From contig MFNF01000068.1 of NCBI GenBank assembly GCA_001783715.1, positions 1 to 55,243 on the forward strand: DNA of 55,243 nt, in the 5' to 3' direction. This DNA is from Candidatus Lambdaproteobacteria bacterium RIFOXYD2_FULL_56_26 (lineage in GTDB: Bacteria > SAR324 > XYD2-FULL-50-16). The translations under genes and the position numbers were made by a program. Each line of letters begins with the position of its first letter. The first letter of the stretch is position 1. Under the pieces are notes generated by a model, which was not told where the DNA came from, did not search any database, and saw only the letters and a list, made by a program, of their open reading frames with translations. Positions 44,190 through 53,216 of the stretch are shown one piece after another.

Positions 44190-44393
44190 ATGGCCAAGTA
44201 CAAACTGAAGACCAAATCTTCCGCCAAGAGGCGTTTTTCGATGACCTCTACCGGTAAGATCAAAAGGAAAAAGGCGAATCTGCGCCACATCCTGACCAAG
44301 CACAATCGCAATTCCAAACGGGCGTTGCGCAAAGGCGGCCTTGTGGATAAGGCCGATGCTCCGAACATCCGGCGCATGTTGCCCTACGGCTAA
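44190..44393 (+). CDS. rpmI: 50S ribosomal protein L35
   Basis: A 67-residue basic protein starting MAKYKLKTKSSAKRRF, with KRKKANLRHILTKHNRNSKR, matching the L35 family length and pattern. It starts 4 nt after the infC stop and lies before rplT, the universal infC-rpmI-rplT order. Regulation by L20 in trans is common for this operon, but no operator structure is obvious here. Confidence 0.97.
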   Translation: MAKYKLKTKSSAKRRFSMTSTGKIKRKKANLRHILTKHNRNSKRALRKGGLVDKADAPNIRRMLPYG

Positions 44394-44425
44394 CTCCACA
44401 AGGACTTAAAAAAAGGTTTTGAACC

Positions 44426-44782
44426 ATGGCAAGAGTTAAAAGGGCAGTACACGCCCGCAAGAAAAAGAACGCATATTTTAAAGCCGCCAAAGGTTACCGT
44501 GGTGGGCGCAGCCGCTTGCTCAGAACCGTCAAGGAGGCGGTTGATCGGGCGAGAGTCTATGCGTACCGTGACCGTAAGGTGAAAAAGCGGGATTTCCGCA
44601 GCCTTTGGATCGTGCGCATCAACGCCGCCGCCCGCATCTGCGACTTGACCTACAACAAGCTGATGCACGGACTGAAGTTGGCCAACGTCACCATGGACCG
44701 CAAGTCCTTGGCTGAATTGGCAATCAACGACTTCAGCGCCTTCCAGGCGATTGCCGAGACCGCCAAGCTGAAGCTGGCTTAA
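44426..44782 (+). CDS. rplT: 50S ribosomal protein L20
   Basis: A 118-residue basic protein, MARVKRAVHARKKKNAYFKA, then AKGYRGGRSRLLRTVKEAVDR cut to 20, which matches L20. It is the last gene of the infC operon and is followed by a strong terminator at 44825. Confidence 0.98.
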   Translation: MARVKRAVHARKKKNAYFKAAKGYRGGRSRLLRTVKEAVDRARVYAYRDRKVKKRDFRSLWIVRINAAARICDLTYNKLMHGLKLANVTMDRKSLAELAINDFSAFQAIAETAKLKLA

Positions 44783-44824
44783 GCCCTCTAAAGGGTTTTA
44801 AGACCTCCAGACCGGCAAAAAATC

Positions 44825-44851
44825 AGGCCCCCTGAGTGGGGCCTTTTTTTT
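44825..44851 (+). terminator. Terminator of the infC-rpmI-rplT operon
   Basis: AGGCCCC (44825-44831), loop CTGAGT, GGGGCCT (44838-44844), then eight T (44844-44851). A 7-bp stem with long T-tract, 43 nt after the rplT stop. Confidence 0.93.
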
Positions 44852-44965
44852 GCCGTTTTGGCCGGTTCTTGCCCAAACCCTTCGACTGCTTTACGATGGC
44901 CTAACTCCAACGGGAGACCCCCAAGACAGAGGGGCCGATGTTGGTTCAGCCCAAGCCGACCGTCC

Positions 44966-46306
44966 ATGAGCAGTAGCCGCACCAAAACCTGGGACCTTTC
45001 CAAACGGTTTCTCAAACATTCCGAAGCCCTACTTTTGGCCAACCCCAAGAGCGTGGAAGACCTCATCCTTTTGTACCTGAAGGCGCTCAAAGAGGTCTTG
45101 GGTCCCAAGGATTGCGGCTACCGTTGGGGGGATTTAAGCTTCTCCCTGGAAAAACAAAAGCTGGTTTCTCCCGCTCCCGAGCCAATCTTGGCCGCCGGGT
45201 TGGAGGAGCTGCCCCTGTCCTCGGCCTCGGAAGACTCGGTCCCCCACCGGGTCTGGTTTCATGCCGCCAAACTCTCGGGCCCCAAACGACATTTTTTGAA
45301 TCTGATCACCCAGGTTTACAAGCCCCAGTTGGTCGCCTGTCTGGAATCTTTAGAGCAGGGCTCCAAGGCGCAAACCCAGGCCGAAGCCCTGCGCACCCAA
45401 CGGGCCAATAGCCTGAGGGCCAAATACCGGCGGCAAAAAGAGGTGATCCTGGCGATCGAACGGTTTGCCAAGAAACAAAACCTGGGGCTGCTCAAAGAGA
45501 TCCAAGAACTGCCGGAGCTGGAGCAGGAGATCATCCATTTCCAAAATCAGCTGCTCAGCGACCTGGAAAAAGCCAAGGAGGACCTCTCCCAGGAACGGGA
45601 AAAAAACCGGCAGACCCAGTTGTTCTTGGGCCAGTTGCTGGACGAGTTGGCCAACAAAATGAGGATCACTTTGGGGATCTTGGAGTTTTTGCCCTCCGAC
45701 CCCCAGCGAGGGACCTCCGAAGGTAAGCCCAGCAGCTTGGTTGCCGCTCGGCTTGCCCATTTGGTCGAGCTTTGTGAAGGGCTGGCCGAAAACCTGGAAG
45801 GGCAAAACTACCCCAACCCGATTCACTTGGAAGAATTCAGCGCTTTGGAACTGGTCCATTTTTCTTTGGGCCTGTTTTCCAAGGCCGAAGAGGTGCGAGG
45901 CTGCGAGTTCAGCTTCGCCCAGAACCTGGGGCAGCTGAAGGTCAAAGGAGACCTCGCCCGACTGGGACGGGGGCTGACCCAATTTTATCGGTTCGTGGTG
46001 ATTTTGCAGGAATGGCAGTCCGAAGCTGGGCACCTGAAGTTTGCCCTCAAAGGCAAAAAAACAGAATCGGAACTGGAGTTGCGAATTGAGGTCCTGGGCC
46101 TTAACCCCTCCCTAGAGGTGCAAGGGCTTTGGCCACAAGGACAGTCGATCTTTGAAAACCGCAACCCGGCCTTGTTGATTCCCGCCCTGGTGCTCTACCA
46201 AGTCACCCAGACCTTTGAGCGACAGGGTGGCAAGGTCGCACTGTTGTGGCGGGAAGGAGGCAGATTAGACCTGCGGCTCACCTTGGGTGAGCCGCCGCAA
46301 AGTTAA
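44966..46306 (+). CDS. Uncharacterised protein with degenerate histidine-kinase-like C-terminus
   Basis: A 446-residue soluble protein from ATG 44966; longer upstream reading is rejected as it contains no protein-like sequence. A long coiled-coil helical middle (roughly residues 130-230) leads into FLGQLLDELANKMRITLGIL, which resembles the dimerisation helix of a kinase but lacks the phospho-His (usual HELR/HE...N). The last 200 residues have weak kinase-ATPase echoes, ending in LIPALVLYQVTQTFE and VALLWREGGRLDLRLTL. N and G boxes are not recognisable. It may be a kinase-derived scaffold or inhibitor. No operon partner is evident. Confidence 0.6.
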   Translation: MSSSRTKTWDLSKRFLKHSEALLLANPKSVEDLILLYLKALKEVLGPKDCGYRWGDLSFSLEKQKLVSPAPEPILAAGLEELPLSSASEDSVPHRVWFHAAKLSGPKRHFLNLITQVYKPQLVACLESLEQGSKAQTQAEALRTQRANSLRAKYRRQKEVILAIERFAKKQNLGLLKEIQELPELEQEIIHFQNQLLSDLEKAKEDLSQEREKNRQTQLFLGQLLDELANKMRITLGILEFLPSDPQRGTSEGKPSSLVAARLAHLVELCEGLAENLEGQNYPNPIHLEEFSALELVHFSLGLFSKAEEVRGCEFSFAQNLGQLKVKGDLARLGRGLTQFYRFVVILQEWQSEAGHLKFALKGKKTESELELRIEVLGLNPSLEVQGLWPQGQSIFENRNPALLIPALVLYQVTQTFERQGGKVALLWREGGRLDLRLTLGEPPQS

Positions 46307-46833
46307 AATCCGAAGCTGAGCCCCAGGGTGGTCACCTTGCCGCCTACGTCCACCTTGTCTCCGCCATCGACAGGTTCAAGCTTGGCATAGGTGTTGTGCA
46401 TCCCCACATGGAGGTCGAAAAAGGGCAGGATTGCCCAGCCCAACTGGACAAAGGCGGAGCTGGTACTGGCTTGTTTGAAGGGCTCGACACCTCCGCAGGT
46501 GGTGCATTTGAAGTCAGTGGTGCCCAAGCCACCGCCGAAGGTGATGTTGATCACCGGGACCGGCAGTTGAAAAAAAATGTCGTACAGGTTGGTGGCCAAA
46601 GTGGAACCGGAGGAATCCTTGATCTTGGTGTCGTACTGCTCGATTCCCAAGCCCACCATCAGGGGGAATTTGACCTGCAACCCAAAACCGGAAACTCCGT
46701 CCGACTCAAGGTCCGAATTGGTAAAACTGTGGCTGAGGGGGGTGTCCAGCCCAACGCTAAAAAACTCTGCCTTGGCCGGGGTACTGGCCCAACAGGCCAA
46801 CAAGGCCAAAATGAACAGCAGCTTTGATCTCAT
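46303..46833 (-). CDS. Outer-membrane beta-barrel protein
   Basis: A 176-residue protein with a clear signal peptide (MRSKLLFILALLACWASTPAKA) [cleavage near KA-EF] and alternating aromatic/hydrophobic strands typical of a small eight-stranded barrel: EFFSVGLDTPLS, VSGFGLQVKFPLMVGLG, AFVQLGWAILPFFDLHVG and TTLGLSFGF. The last residue is Phe, as for proteins assembled by the BAM complex. A CTTCGG pair may form a disulfide in a loop. The stop overlaps the convergent kinase-like gene by four bases. Ligand or role unknown. Confidence 0.8.
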   Translation of the reverse strand: MRSKLLFILALLACWASTPAKAEFFSVGLDTPLSHSFTNSDLESDGVSGFGLQVKFPLMVGLGIEQYDTKIKDSSGSTLATNLYDIFFQLPVPVINITFGGGLGTTDFKCTTCGGVEPFKQASTSSAFVQLGWAILPFFDLHVGMHNTYAKLEPVDGGDKVDVGGKVTTLGLSFGF

Positions 46834-46986
46834 CTACAACTCCAACATAGGTTTCCCTTTAAGCCAACTTCGGCTTTGAGGTCTCCTTGGGTGTGATACA
46901 AGAACGGGGCCAAAGGGCGGAGACTTTTTTGCTGGTCGAACTGGCCTGGGTTCACTAGGTTTAAGGGACTTTCAATTGAGGAGATT

Positions 46987-47583
46987 ATGCAGGCCGAACT
47001 AGACCAAATTGACCTACTCCAGACCCAAGCCGTCGAACTTTGGCACCAGGACCGGGAAGACCTGAACTACCCCGGCTTTCTGGGGCTGGTGCTGGCCCAG
47101 CATTTGGAAAACTACCGGCTCTGGCACGAAGAGGACCAGGCGAGGGATCCGGCGGCCACGCCGGAGAAGATCGTGGCGGTCAAACGGGCGATTGACCGGC
47201 ACAACCAAAAGCGCAACGACTTGATCGAACAACTGGACTCGGCCTTGATCGAAGCCTTGGCCCAGGCCCAGGTTGAGCTGCCCAACCAAACGCCGCTCAA
47301 CTCGGAAACCCCCGGCAACATGATCGACCGCTGTTCGATCATGGCCCTCAAAATTTACCACATGGCCGAACAAACCCAAAGGACCGGAGTCACCGAGGCC
47401 CACAAGGCGGAGGCGGCCCAGAAATTGTTGCGGCTCCAGCTGCAACGCCAAGACCTCCTGGGTTGCATGAAGGCCCTGTGGGCGGAGACCTTGGCCGGAA
47501 CAAGGCAGTTCAAGGTGTACCGGCAGTTCAAGATGTACAACGACCCCCGCCTCAACCCCGTGCTCTACCAGGGCCAACCATGA
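46987..47583 (+). CDS. DUF4254 family protein
   Basis: A 198-residue soluble protein with an AGGAG ribosome site before ATG 46987. Sequence such as LVLAQHLENYRLWHEEDQARDP and VKRAIDRHNQKRNDLIEQLD [the family hallmark], plus YHMAEQTQRTG, matches DUF4254, whose members have conserved HxxNxxLWHxED-type residues suggesting a metal or ligand site; the function is not known to me. The stop overlaps the HAD-phosphatase start (ATGA at 47580), so the two genes are coupled, suggesting they act on one metabolite pathway. Confidence 0.8.
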   Translation: MQAELDQIDLLQTQAVELWHQDREDLNYPGFLGLVLAQHLENYRLWHEEDQARDPAATPEKIVAVKRAIDRHNQKRNDLIEQLDSALIEALAQAQVELPNQTPLNSETPGNMIDRCSIMALKIYHMAEQTQRTGVTEAHKAEAAQKLLRLQLQRQDLLGCMKALWAETLAGTRQFKVYRQFKMYNDPRLNPVLYQGQP

Positions 47584-48383
47584 GCTTCGAGCTGATTGTC
47601 TTTGACCTGGATGGGACCCTGGTAACCCATGATTTTCTTTTGACCGAAGAGACCTTGGCGGCAGTGGCCAAGATCCGCAGCCTGGGCCTGAGGGTCAGCG
47701 TGGCGACCGGGCGCAGTTACTTGAGCGCCAAGCCTTTTTTGGACCGGTTGGAGATTGTGGAACCGATGGTGTTCTCCAACGGTTCGGTCTTTGACAACCC
47801 CGAAACCGGGGAGCGGGAGTTGATCGCCGGGGTGCCCCTGGAGTCTGCCTTGATTGCATTGATGCTGGCCGACCTGTTTGGCCTTTCGGTCAAGGCCCAC
47901 TTCTCTGACGGCAGGATCGTCAAGACCGACACCACCCCCTGGCCGGACGAAGGCACACACTTTGACCCCGGAAACCACAATCCTCGGTTGAAGGCCGAGC
48001 TGGCCGAAGACCCGATCAAGATGGTCTTTTTTGGCCCCGGCCCCAAGCTGGTTGCCTTTAAGGCCAAGATGGAATCGGTGCTGGGGGCCAAGGCCCGCGC
48101 CCGACTCTTCCAGTCCCATGCGGACTACCTGGAAATGGTCAACCAGACGGTGAGCAAAGGGGCGGCTTTGTTGCTGTTGACCGAAAAAATGGGCATCCCC
48201 AAGGAAGCAGTGATCACCGTGGGGGACCAGGAAAACGATTATGAAATGTTGAAGTACTTTGGCTTTGGCATCCAGGTGGGCAACGGTCAACCCAAGCTGG
48301 CCGAAGTGGCCAAGCTCCAGATTGCCAAGCCCGACCAAGGGGGGATCGAGGAGATCTACCGTTATCTGGCGGCTTTGCCCTAG
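47580..48383 (+). CDS. HAD-superfamily (Cof-type) hydrolase
   Basis: A 267-residue phosphatase starting at ATG 47580 (MSFELIVFDLDGTLVTHDF). HAD motifs: I FDLDGTLV (nucleophile Asp ~9, general acid DGT Asp ~11), II VATGRS (Thr/Ser), III KGAALLLLTEKMG (Lys ~185-190), IV VGDQENDYEMLKY (Asp pair). The cap is a Cof/C2-type insert, as expected for sugar-phosphate phosphatases. No substrate can be assigned. It is coupled to the upstream DUF4254 gene and ends 12 nt from the convergent kinase gene. Confidence 0.93.
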   Translation: MSFELIVFDLDGTLVTHDFLLTEETLAAVAKIRSLGLRVSVATGRSYLSAKPFLDRLEIVEPMVFSNGSVFDNPETGERELIAGVPLESALIALMLADLFGLSVKAHFSDGRIVKTDTTPWPDEGTHFDPGNHNPRLKAELAEDPIKMVFFGPGPKLVAFKAKMESVLGAKARARLFQSHADYLEMVNQTVSKGAALLLLTEKMGIPKEAVITVGDQENDYEMLKYFGFGIQVGNGQPKLAEVAKLQIAKPDQGGIEEIYRYLAALP

Positions 48384-48394
48384 CCCTGGCCCGT

Positions 48395-50440
48395 TCAGGC
48401 CCCTTGGAGGGAGATCAGGGTTTCGGCCAGTTGCTGGACCCGCAGGGGTTTGGTCAAAAAGCCGCTCATCCCCAGTTCCTGGCACCTTTGGCGGATCGGG
48501 TCTTCGGTGTTGGCGGTCAGGGCGACGATCCGGGGGGCCTTGTCGCCCATTTGCCGGTTGATCTGTTCGGTGGACTCCAGCCCGTCCATCTCGGGCATTT
48601 GGATGTCCATCAGGATCAAGTCAAAATTTCCGGCCAGCGCCGCTTTGAGCGCCAACCTGCCGTCCATCGCCCATTCGGACTGGTAGCCCAGCTTTTCCAG
48701 GACCTTCCTGACCAACACCGCATTGGCCTTGTTATCTTCGGCGATGAGGATCTTGAAGGGATACTTCTGGGCGAATTCGGTCCCCAGTTGGTAGGCATCC
48801 TTGGCATCCTCGCTGTGCTGGCCGGGCTGCTGGGGCCTTTGGAGGGGAAGGGTAAACCTGACCTTGGTCCCTAGCCCCAGTTCCGATTCCAAGGTCAACT
48901 CCCCGCCCATCAGCTGGACCAACTTCCGGGAGAGCACCAGCCCCAAGCCAATGCCTTGGTACTTCCTTGAAAGCCCGGTCTCGGCCTGGAAAAAAGGTTG
49001 GGAGAGTTTGCCCAACAGGGCGGGGTCGATCCCGATGCCGGTGTCGGAAACAAAAAACAAAAAATTCTCCCCTACCGGCTTGCAGCCCAAGGTGATCTGC
49101 CCTTGGTGGGTGAACTTGATGGCGTTGTGCAGGAGGTTGAAGATCACCAACATCAGACGCTTGCGATCGGCCACCACTTCCCCCAGGCCGGGGCTGAACT
49201 GGGTAAGCAAGGTCAGACCTTTTTCCTTGGCCATCGGGACCATGGCCAGGGCGGTGTTTTCCAGCGCTTGGTCCAACTCCAGGGGCTCGGTACTCAATTG
49301 GGCCGATCCGGCTTCCATTTGGTTGTACTCCAAAAGGTTGCGGATCAAGGTCAGGAGTCCTTCCGAACTGCCCTTGATGGTCATCAAGAGGTCATAGGCG
49401 GAAGGGGGCAGGTCCGAGTTGAGCAGAAGGTCGGTCATGCCGATCACCGCATTGAGCGGCGTGCCCAACTCATGGGTGACCATGGACAGGAAACTGGCCT
49501 TGGCCAAGGCCTCTTGCTCGGCGTGGTTTTTGGCGGCGATCAGGGCCGCTTCTTCCGCCTTTTTGGTGGTGTAGTCAAAAAACATCACCACCGCCCCGCA
49601 AGGGTCGCCCAAGTCGTCGGTCATCAAACGGCTGGAAGCGAGGAGCCAACGGCCTTCCGGCACTTGGGGGTTTTTGACGAACAGTTCCTGGTTTTGCACC
49701 ATCTTGCCCAATAGGGCGGTGGCCATCGGCAGGTCTTGGGTTGGGTAGAGGGTGAGCTGGTCGGGTAGGTACAGGCCCAAATGTTCGGGCCAAAAGCGGA
49801 GGTCCGAAGGGACTTGGGGCTGGCCCACCATCTTGAGGAACCCGGCATTGACATGCAAGGCCCCGTCGGTGGGCTCGATCACTACTACCCCTTCGCTCAT
49901 GGATTTGAGGACCGAAGAGAGAATCTCCTCTTGGGTCTTCAAGCTGCGCTCGGTGTGTTTGAGTTCTGCTTGGGAAAGATTCAGGGCTTTTTTGGTCCCT
50001 TCGTACTGCTCGGCCTTGTGGGTGGTGCGCTTGAGTTTTTCGGTCAAGATGGAAAGGAAGACCCGCTCCAAGAGCTTGGTCAGCCCCTCGTTGTTTTTGG
50101 CCCGGACCTCCACCTCCCGAAACCAAAGCAACTCCAAAGGCTCCAGAGCCACAACCTTGGCCACGGTGGCCGCACCGGAGATGACGCTCATCTCCCCGAT
50201 CAGGTCGCCGCAGGTGAGGGTCAGGATCAGTTCATCGTGAACCACCACCTGAGCCTCACCTTCGAGGATCAAAAAGATCCGGTCGTTTTCCACCCCATGG
50301 TCGATCACCACTTGCCCGGGGGCAAAGCGGGAGGATTGGCAAACCGCAAGCAGGGACTCCAAGGAGCTTTCATCGGCCTGCCGGAAGTGGTGAGACTGTT
50401 TGAGCGCCGAGAGATATTTGACCTGATTGCCTGAGCCCAT
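48395..50440 (-). CDS. Hybrid histidine kinase with N-terminal cyclic-nucleotide-binding domain
   Basis: A 681-residue cytoplasmic kinase. Residues ~15-120 are a cyclic-nucleotide-binding domain (FLILEGEAQVVVHDELI, GDLIGEMSVISGAATV), then a coiled-coil linker, a PAS (SMSEGVVVIEPTDGALHVN), a HisKA with phospho-His in MVTHELGTPLNAVIG (~322; Gly replaces the usual Arg), a HATPase (LLHNAIKFTH, DTGIGIDP, GIGLGLVLS), and a receiver (ILIAEDNKANAVLV, phospho-Asp in LILMDIQMPEMDG ~610, ALTA, FLTKP). The cNMP domain could link it to a nucleotide signal or be a lost-ligand sensor. The gene is downstream of lpxA by 10 nt, in the same transcript direction. Confidence 0.93.
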   Translation of the reverse strand: MGSGNQVKYLSALKQSHHFRQADESSLESLLAVCQSSRFAPGQVVIDHGVENDRIFLILEGEAQVVVHDELILTLTCGDLIGEMSVISGAATVAKVVALEPLELLWFREVEVRAKNNEGLTKLLERVFLSILTEKLKRTTHKAEQYEGTKKALNLSQAELKHTERSLKTQEEILSSVLKSMSEGVVVIEPTDGALHVNAGFLKMVGQPQVPSDLRFWPEHLGLYLPDQLTLYPTQDLPMATALLGKMVQNQELFVKNPQVPEGRWLLASSRLMTDDLGDPCGAVVMFFDYTTKKAEEAALIAAKNHAEQEALAKASFLSMVTHELGTPLNAVIGMTDLLLNSDLPPSAYDLLMTIKGSSEGLLTLIRNLLEYNQMEAGSAQLSTEPLELDQALENTALAMVPMAKEKGLTLLTQFSPGLGEVVADRKRLMLVIFNLLHNAIKFTHQGQITLGCKPVGENFLFFVSDTGIGIDPALLGKLSQPFFQAETGLSRKYQGIGLGLVLSRKLVQLMGGELTLESELGLGTKVRFTLPLQRPQQPGQHSEDAKDAYQLGTEFAQKYPFKILIAEDNKANAVLVRKVLEKLGYQSEWAMDGRLALKAALAGNFDLILMDIQMPEMDGLESTEQINRQMGDKAPRIVALTANTEDPIRQRCQELGMSGFLTKPLRVQQLAETLISLQGA

Positions 50441-50449
50441 GAGTCTCTT

Positions 50450-51244
50450 TTAGCCTTTTGAAGCGATGCCCCGTTTTGACTGTTCGACGAAGGTCACAAA
50501 TTGTTCCACCAACGGTTGCTTTTGCGCCTCGGCCTTTAGGGCCGCCAAGGCTTTGGAGGGAACCTGCCCGCTGGCGAAATAGCGGTTGTACAGCCCTTGG
50601 ACCGTAGCCACTTCCTCGGGAGTGAATCCGTTGCGCACCAAGCCTACCCGGTTGATTCCGTAAATCATCCCACGGGGGCCGGAACACATGCAAAAGGGAG
50701 GTACATCCTGAAAACAAGCGGTCATACCGCCGACCATAGCATAACTTCCCACTCGGGTAAACTGGTGATACGCAGAAAGTCCGCCGGTCACCACATAAGA
50801 CCCGAACCTTACATGGCCGCCCAAAGTGGTGCCGTTGGCCATCATGCAGTGGTCGCCCACCTCGGTATCATGGGCAAAGTGGGAATAGACCATGATCTGG
50901 TTGTGGCTGCCGATCCGGGTTACCCCCGGCTCGTCGTGCTTGAAGGTCCCCCGGTGGACCGAGACATATTCCCGGATGTCGTTGTGGTCGCCGATTTCAA
51001 CCAGACAATCGTCCACCCAATGTTCCTTGTCTTGGGCAGGCATACCGATGGAGGTGTACGCACCGATGCGGTTGAAGCTGCCGATCTTGGTTTTTCCCGC
51101 CAAGGTCACCAGATTGGCGATTTCCGTGCCGGGGCCGACCTCCACATCCGGGCCAATGGAGCTGTAAGCGCCAACCTTGACATCGCTGGCAAGTTTGGCT
51201 TTGGGGTCAATCAAGGCGGTAGGGTGAATCAACGGTGAAGCCAT
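50450..51244 (-). CDS. lpxA: Acyl-ACP:UDP-N-acetylglucosamine O-acyltransferase LpxA
   Basis: LpxA catalyses the first step of lipid A synthesis. The 264-residue product has left-handed beta-helix hexapeptide repeats beginning IHPTALIDPKAKLASDVKVG, the catalytic histidine pair in YSHFAHDTEVGDHC (His ~125), MYGINRVGLVRNGF-like GINRVGLVRNGFT, and a C-terminal helical bundle. The usual neighbours lpxD, fabZ and lpxB are absent; here it overlaps the thiH stop by one base (TGATG) and lies upstream of a kinase gene. Confidence 0.95.
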   Translation of the reverse strand: MASPLIHPTALIDPKAKLASDVKVGAYSSIGPDVEVGPGTEIANLVTLAGKTKIGSFNRIGAYTSIGMPAQDKEHWVDDCLVEIGDHNDIREYVSVHRGTFKHDEPGVTRIGSHNQIMVYSHFAHDTEVGDHCMMANGTTLGGHVRFGSYVVTGGLSAYHQFTRVGSYAMVGGMTACFQDVPPFCMCSGPRGMIYGINRVGLVRNGFTPEEVATVQGLYNRYFASGQVPSKALAALKAEAQKQPLVEQFVTFVEQSKRGIASKG

Positions 51245-52407
51245 CAGGTTCCAAAGTTGGGGTCTAGTCCGAAGTGAGGGTCCCAGTCACGGACGATCAA
51301 GTCAAGGCCCGACTGGGCAAGGGCCAAGGCCATTTCTTTGGGGCTACGCCCATCATTGATTTCAAACTGCTCCAGCGCCGCCTTGGGGTTGGCGTAGCCG
51401 CCCGGCTCGGTCTTGGACCCGGCGCTCAAAGAGGTGATCCCCAAGGGGACCAGTGCGTCCCGAAGTCGGGCCGACTCACGGGTCGAAAGGGAGAGTTCCA
51501 GGTTTTCGTTGAAGATCCGGTAGGCCAGGACCAATTGGACCAAAGCCGAGTCGCAAACCGGGTGGGGCGGAGAAAACCCGACTTCCGCCGGTCGAAGCCT
51601 GGGGAAGGAGATGGAAATCCGACTCCGCCAATAATGTTTCTCCAGGTAAGCGACCTGCAAGGCCACAAAAAAACTGTCGGTCCGCCAATCTTCCAGACCC
51701 AAAAGGACCCCCAGGCCGATCTTGTGGACCCCGGCGGCCCCCAGACGGTCCGGGGTGCCCAGTCGCCAGAAAAAATCCTTTTTGCTGCCCTTGGGGTGGA
51801 ACTGGGTGTAGTTTGGGCCATAGGTTTCTTGGTACACCATCACCCCATGCAGCCCCCGGTCCGCCAAGGCTTGGTATTCCGCTTGGGCCAAGGGTTGGAC
51901 TTCCATGGAAACCTGGGCGAAATGGGGCCTGACCCATTCCAAGGCTTGGTTCAAATATTGGTTGCCCGCTTGGTGGGAGAAGTCCCCGGTGACCAGCAAA
52001 ACATGTTCAATCCCCAATTCCTTGAGCACCGCCACTTCCGCCAAGGTTTGCTCTTGGGTCAACCGGACCCTGGGCCTCTGGATCTCCCGAGAAAAACCGC
52101 AATAAAGGCAGGAGTTCAGACATTCGTTGGACAGGTACAGGGGGGCGTAAAGCTGGACGGTTTTGCCGAACCGGCGGCGGGTCAAGGCTTGGGAGATCCG
52201 GGCCATTTCCTCCAGGTACCCTTGGGCGGCCGGGCTGACCAGGGCCAAAAAGTCCAAGGGGCTTAAGGACCCGGCTCTTTGGAGGACCCGTTCCACTTCT
52301 GCGGGGGTGGTGTCTTGGATCCGCCGTTGGGTCTCCTGCCAGTCGTACCGGGCAAAGACTTCGGCAAACCCCTGGAGGCGGTTGGTCTCCCGGTTGGTTT
52401 GGTTCAA
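51244..52407 (-). CDS. thiH: 2-iminoacetate synthase ThiH
   Basis: A radical SAM enzyme that cleaves tyrosine to dehydroglycine for the thiazole ring. The start is TTG 52407, which overlaps the thiG stop (TTGA) with GGAGG just upstream; a longer upstream frame does not fit. The product is 387 residues (usual ~370). The SAM cluster cysteines are in [12 protein letters not shown] (~100), followed by [11 protein letters not shown] and the conserved [12 protein letters not shown]. It ends in lpxA overlap. Found in the thiC-thiE-thiG-thiH operon. Confidence 0.94.
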   Translation of the reverse strand: MNQTNRETNRLQGFAEVFARYDWQETQRRIQDTTPAEVERVLQRAGSLSPLDFLALVSPAAQGYLEEMARISQALTRRRFGKTVQLYAPLYLSNECLNSCLYCGFSREIQRPRVRLTQEQTLAEVAVLKELGIEHVLLVTGDFSHQAGNQYLNQALEWVRPHFAQVSMEVQPLAQAEYQALADRGLHGVMVYQETYGPNYTQFHPKGSKKDFFWRLGTPDRLGAAGVHKIGLGVLLGLEDWRTDSFFVALQVAYLEKHYWRSRISISFPRLRPAEVGFSPPHPVCDSALVQLVLAYRIFNENLELSLSTRESARLRDALVPLGITSLSAGSKTEPGGYANPKAALEQFEINDGRSPKEMALALAQSGLDLIVRDWDPHFGLDPNFGT

Positions 52408-53212
52408 TCCCCCTCCGACAAAAAGGCAGTCAGGGGGCTGGAGGCTTGGGCGTTCCAGGAGACAGCCCCGGCTTTGGCCAGATAGGCCAGCCGCCCGGCC
52501 TCTACCGCTAGACGAAAAGCCAGGGCCATTTGGACCGGATTTTGGGCGACCGCAATCGCCGTATTGACCAACACCGCATCGGCCCCCATCTCCATCGCCT
52601 CGGCCGCATGGCTGGGCACCCCCAGTCCGGCATCGATGACCACCGGCAGGCGGGATTCCTTGAGGATGATTTCGAGCATCGCCCGGCTGGTCAAACCTCG
52701 GTTCGAGCCGATCGGTGCGGCCAAGGGCATGACCGCCGCCGCCCCCGCCTCTTCCAAGGCCTTGCAAAAGACCGGATCGGCGTTGACGTAGGGCAGCACC
52801 ACAAAGCCCAGTTTGGCCAGTTCTTCGGTGGCTTTGAGGGTTTCTTGGTGATCGGGCAGCAGGTAACGTGGGTCGGGATGGATCTCCAGCTTGACCCAAT
52901 GGGTCTCCAAGGCCGCCTGGGCCAATTTGGCGGCCAAGACCGCTTCTTTGGCATTCCGGGCACCGCTGGTGTTGGGTAACAAGGACACCCCCGGCTGGGC
53001 GACCTGGGCGACCATTTTGTCTTGTGGGTTGTTGGGGTCGAACCGCCGCAAGGCCAAGGTCACCAGTTGGCTTTGGGAAGCGGCAATCGCTTGGCCCATC
53101 AGTTCCAGGGAGGAGAACTTCCCGGTCCCCAAAAAGAGACGGGAGGTAAAGATCCGGTCCCCGATCTTCAAAAGATCGGATGTGCCCTGCTCTGGGTTGG
53201 TATGGTCCCGGT

Positions 53213-53216
<4 letters not shown>
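52404..53216 (-). CDS. thiG: Thiazole synthase ThiG
   Basis: ThiG builds the thiazole phosphate from DXP, dehydroglycine and ThiS-thiocarboxylate. The 270-residue TIM-barrel protein has [19 protein letters not shown] at the N-terminus, the Schiff-base Lys in [10 protein letters not shown] (~110) and [15 protein letters not shown] and [13 protein letters not shown]. The first 16 residues form a short extra N-terminal tail. The thiS partner was not found within the window; it may be upstream of thiC or fused elsewhere. Start overlaps the thiE stop by four bases. Confidence 0.96.
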
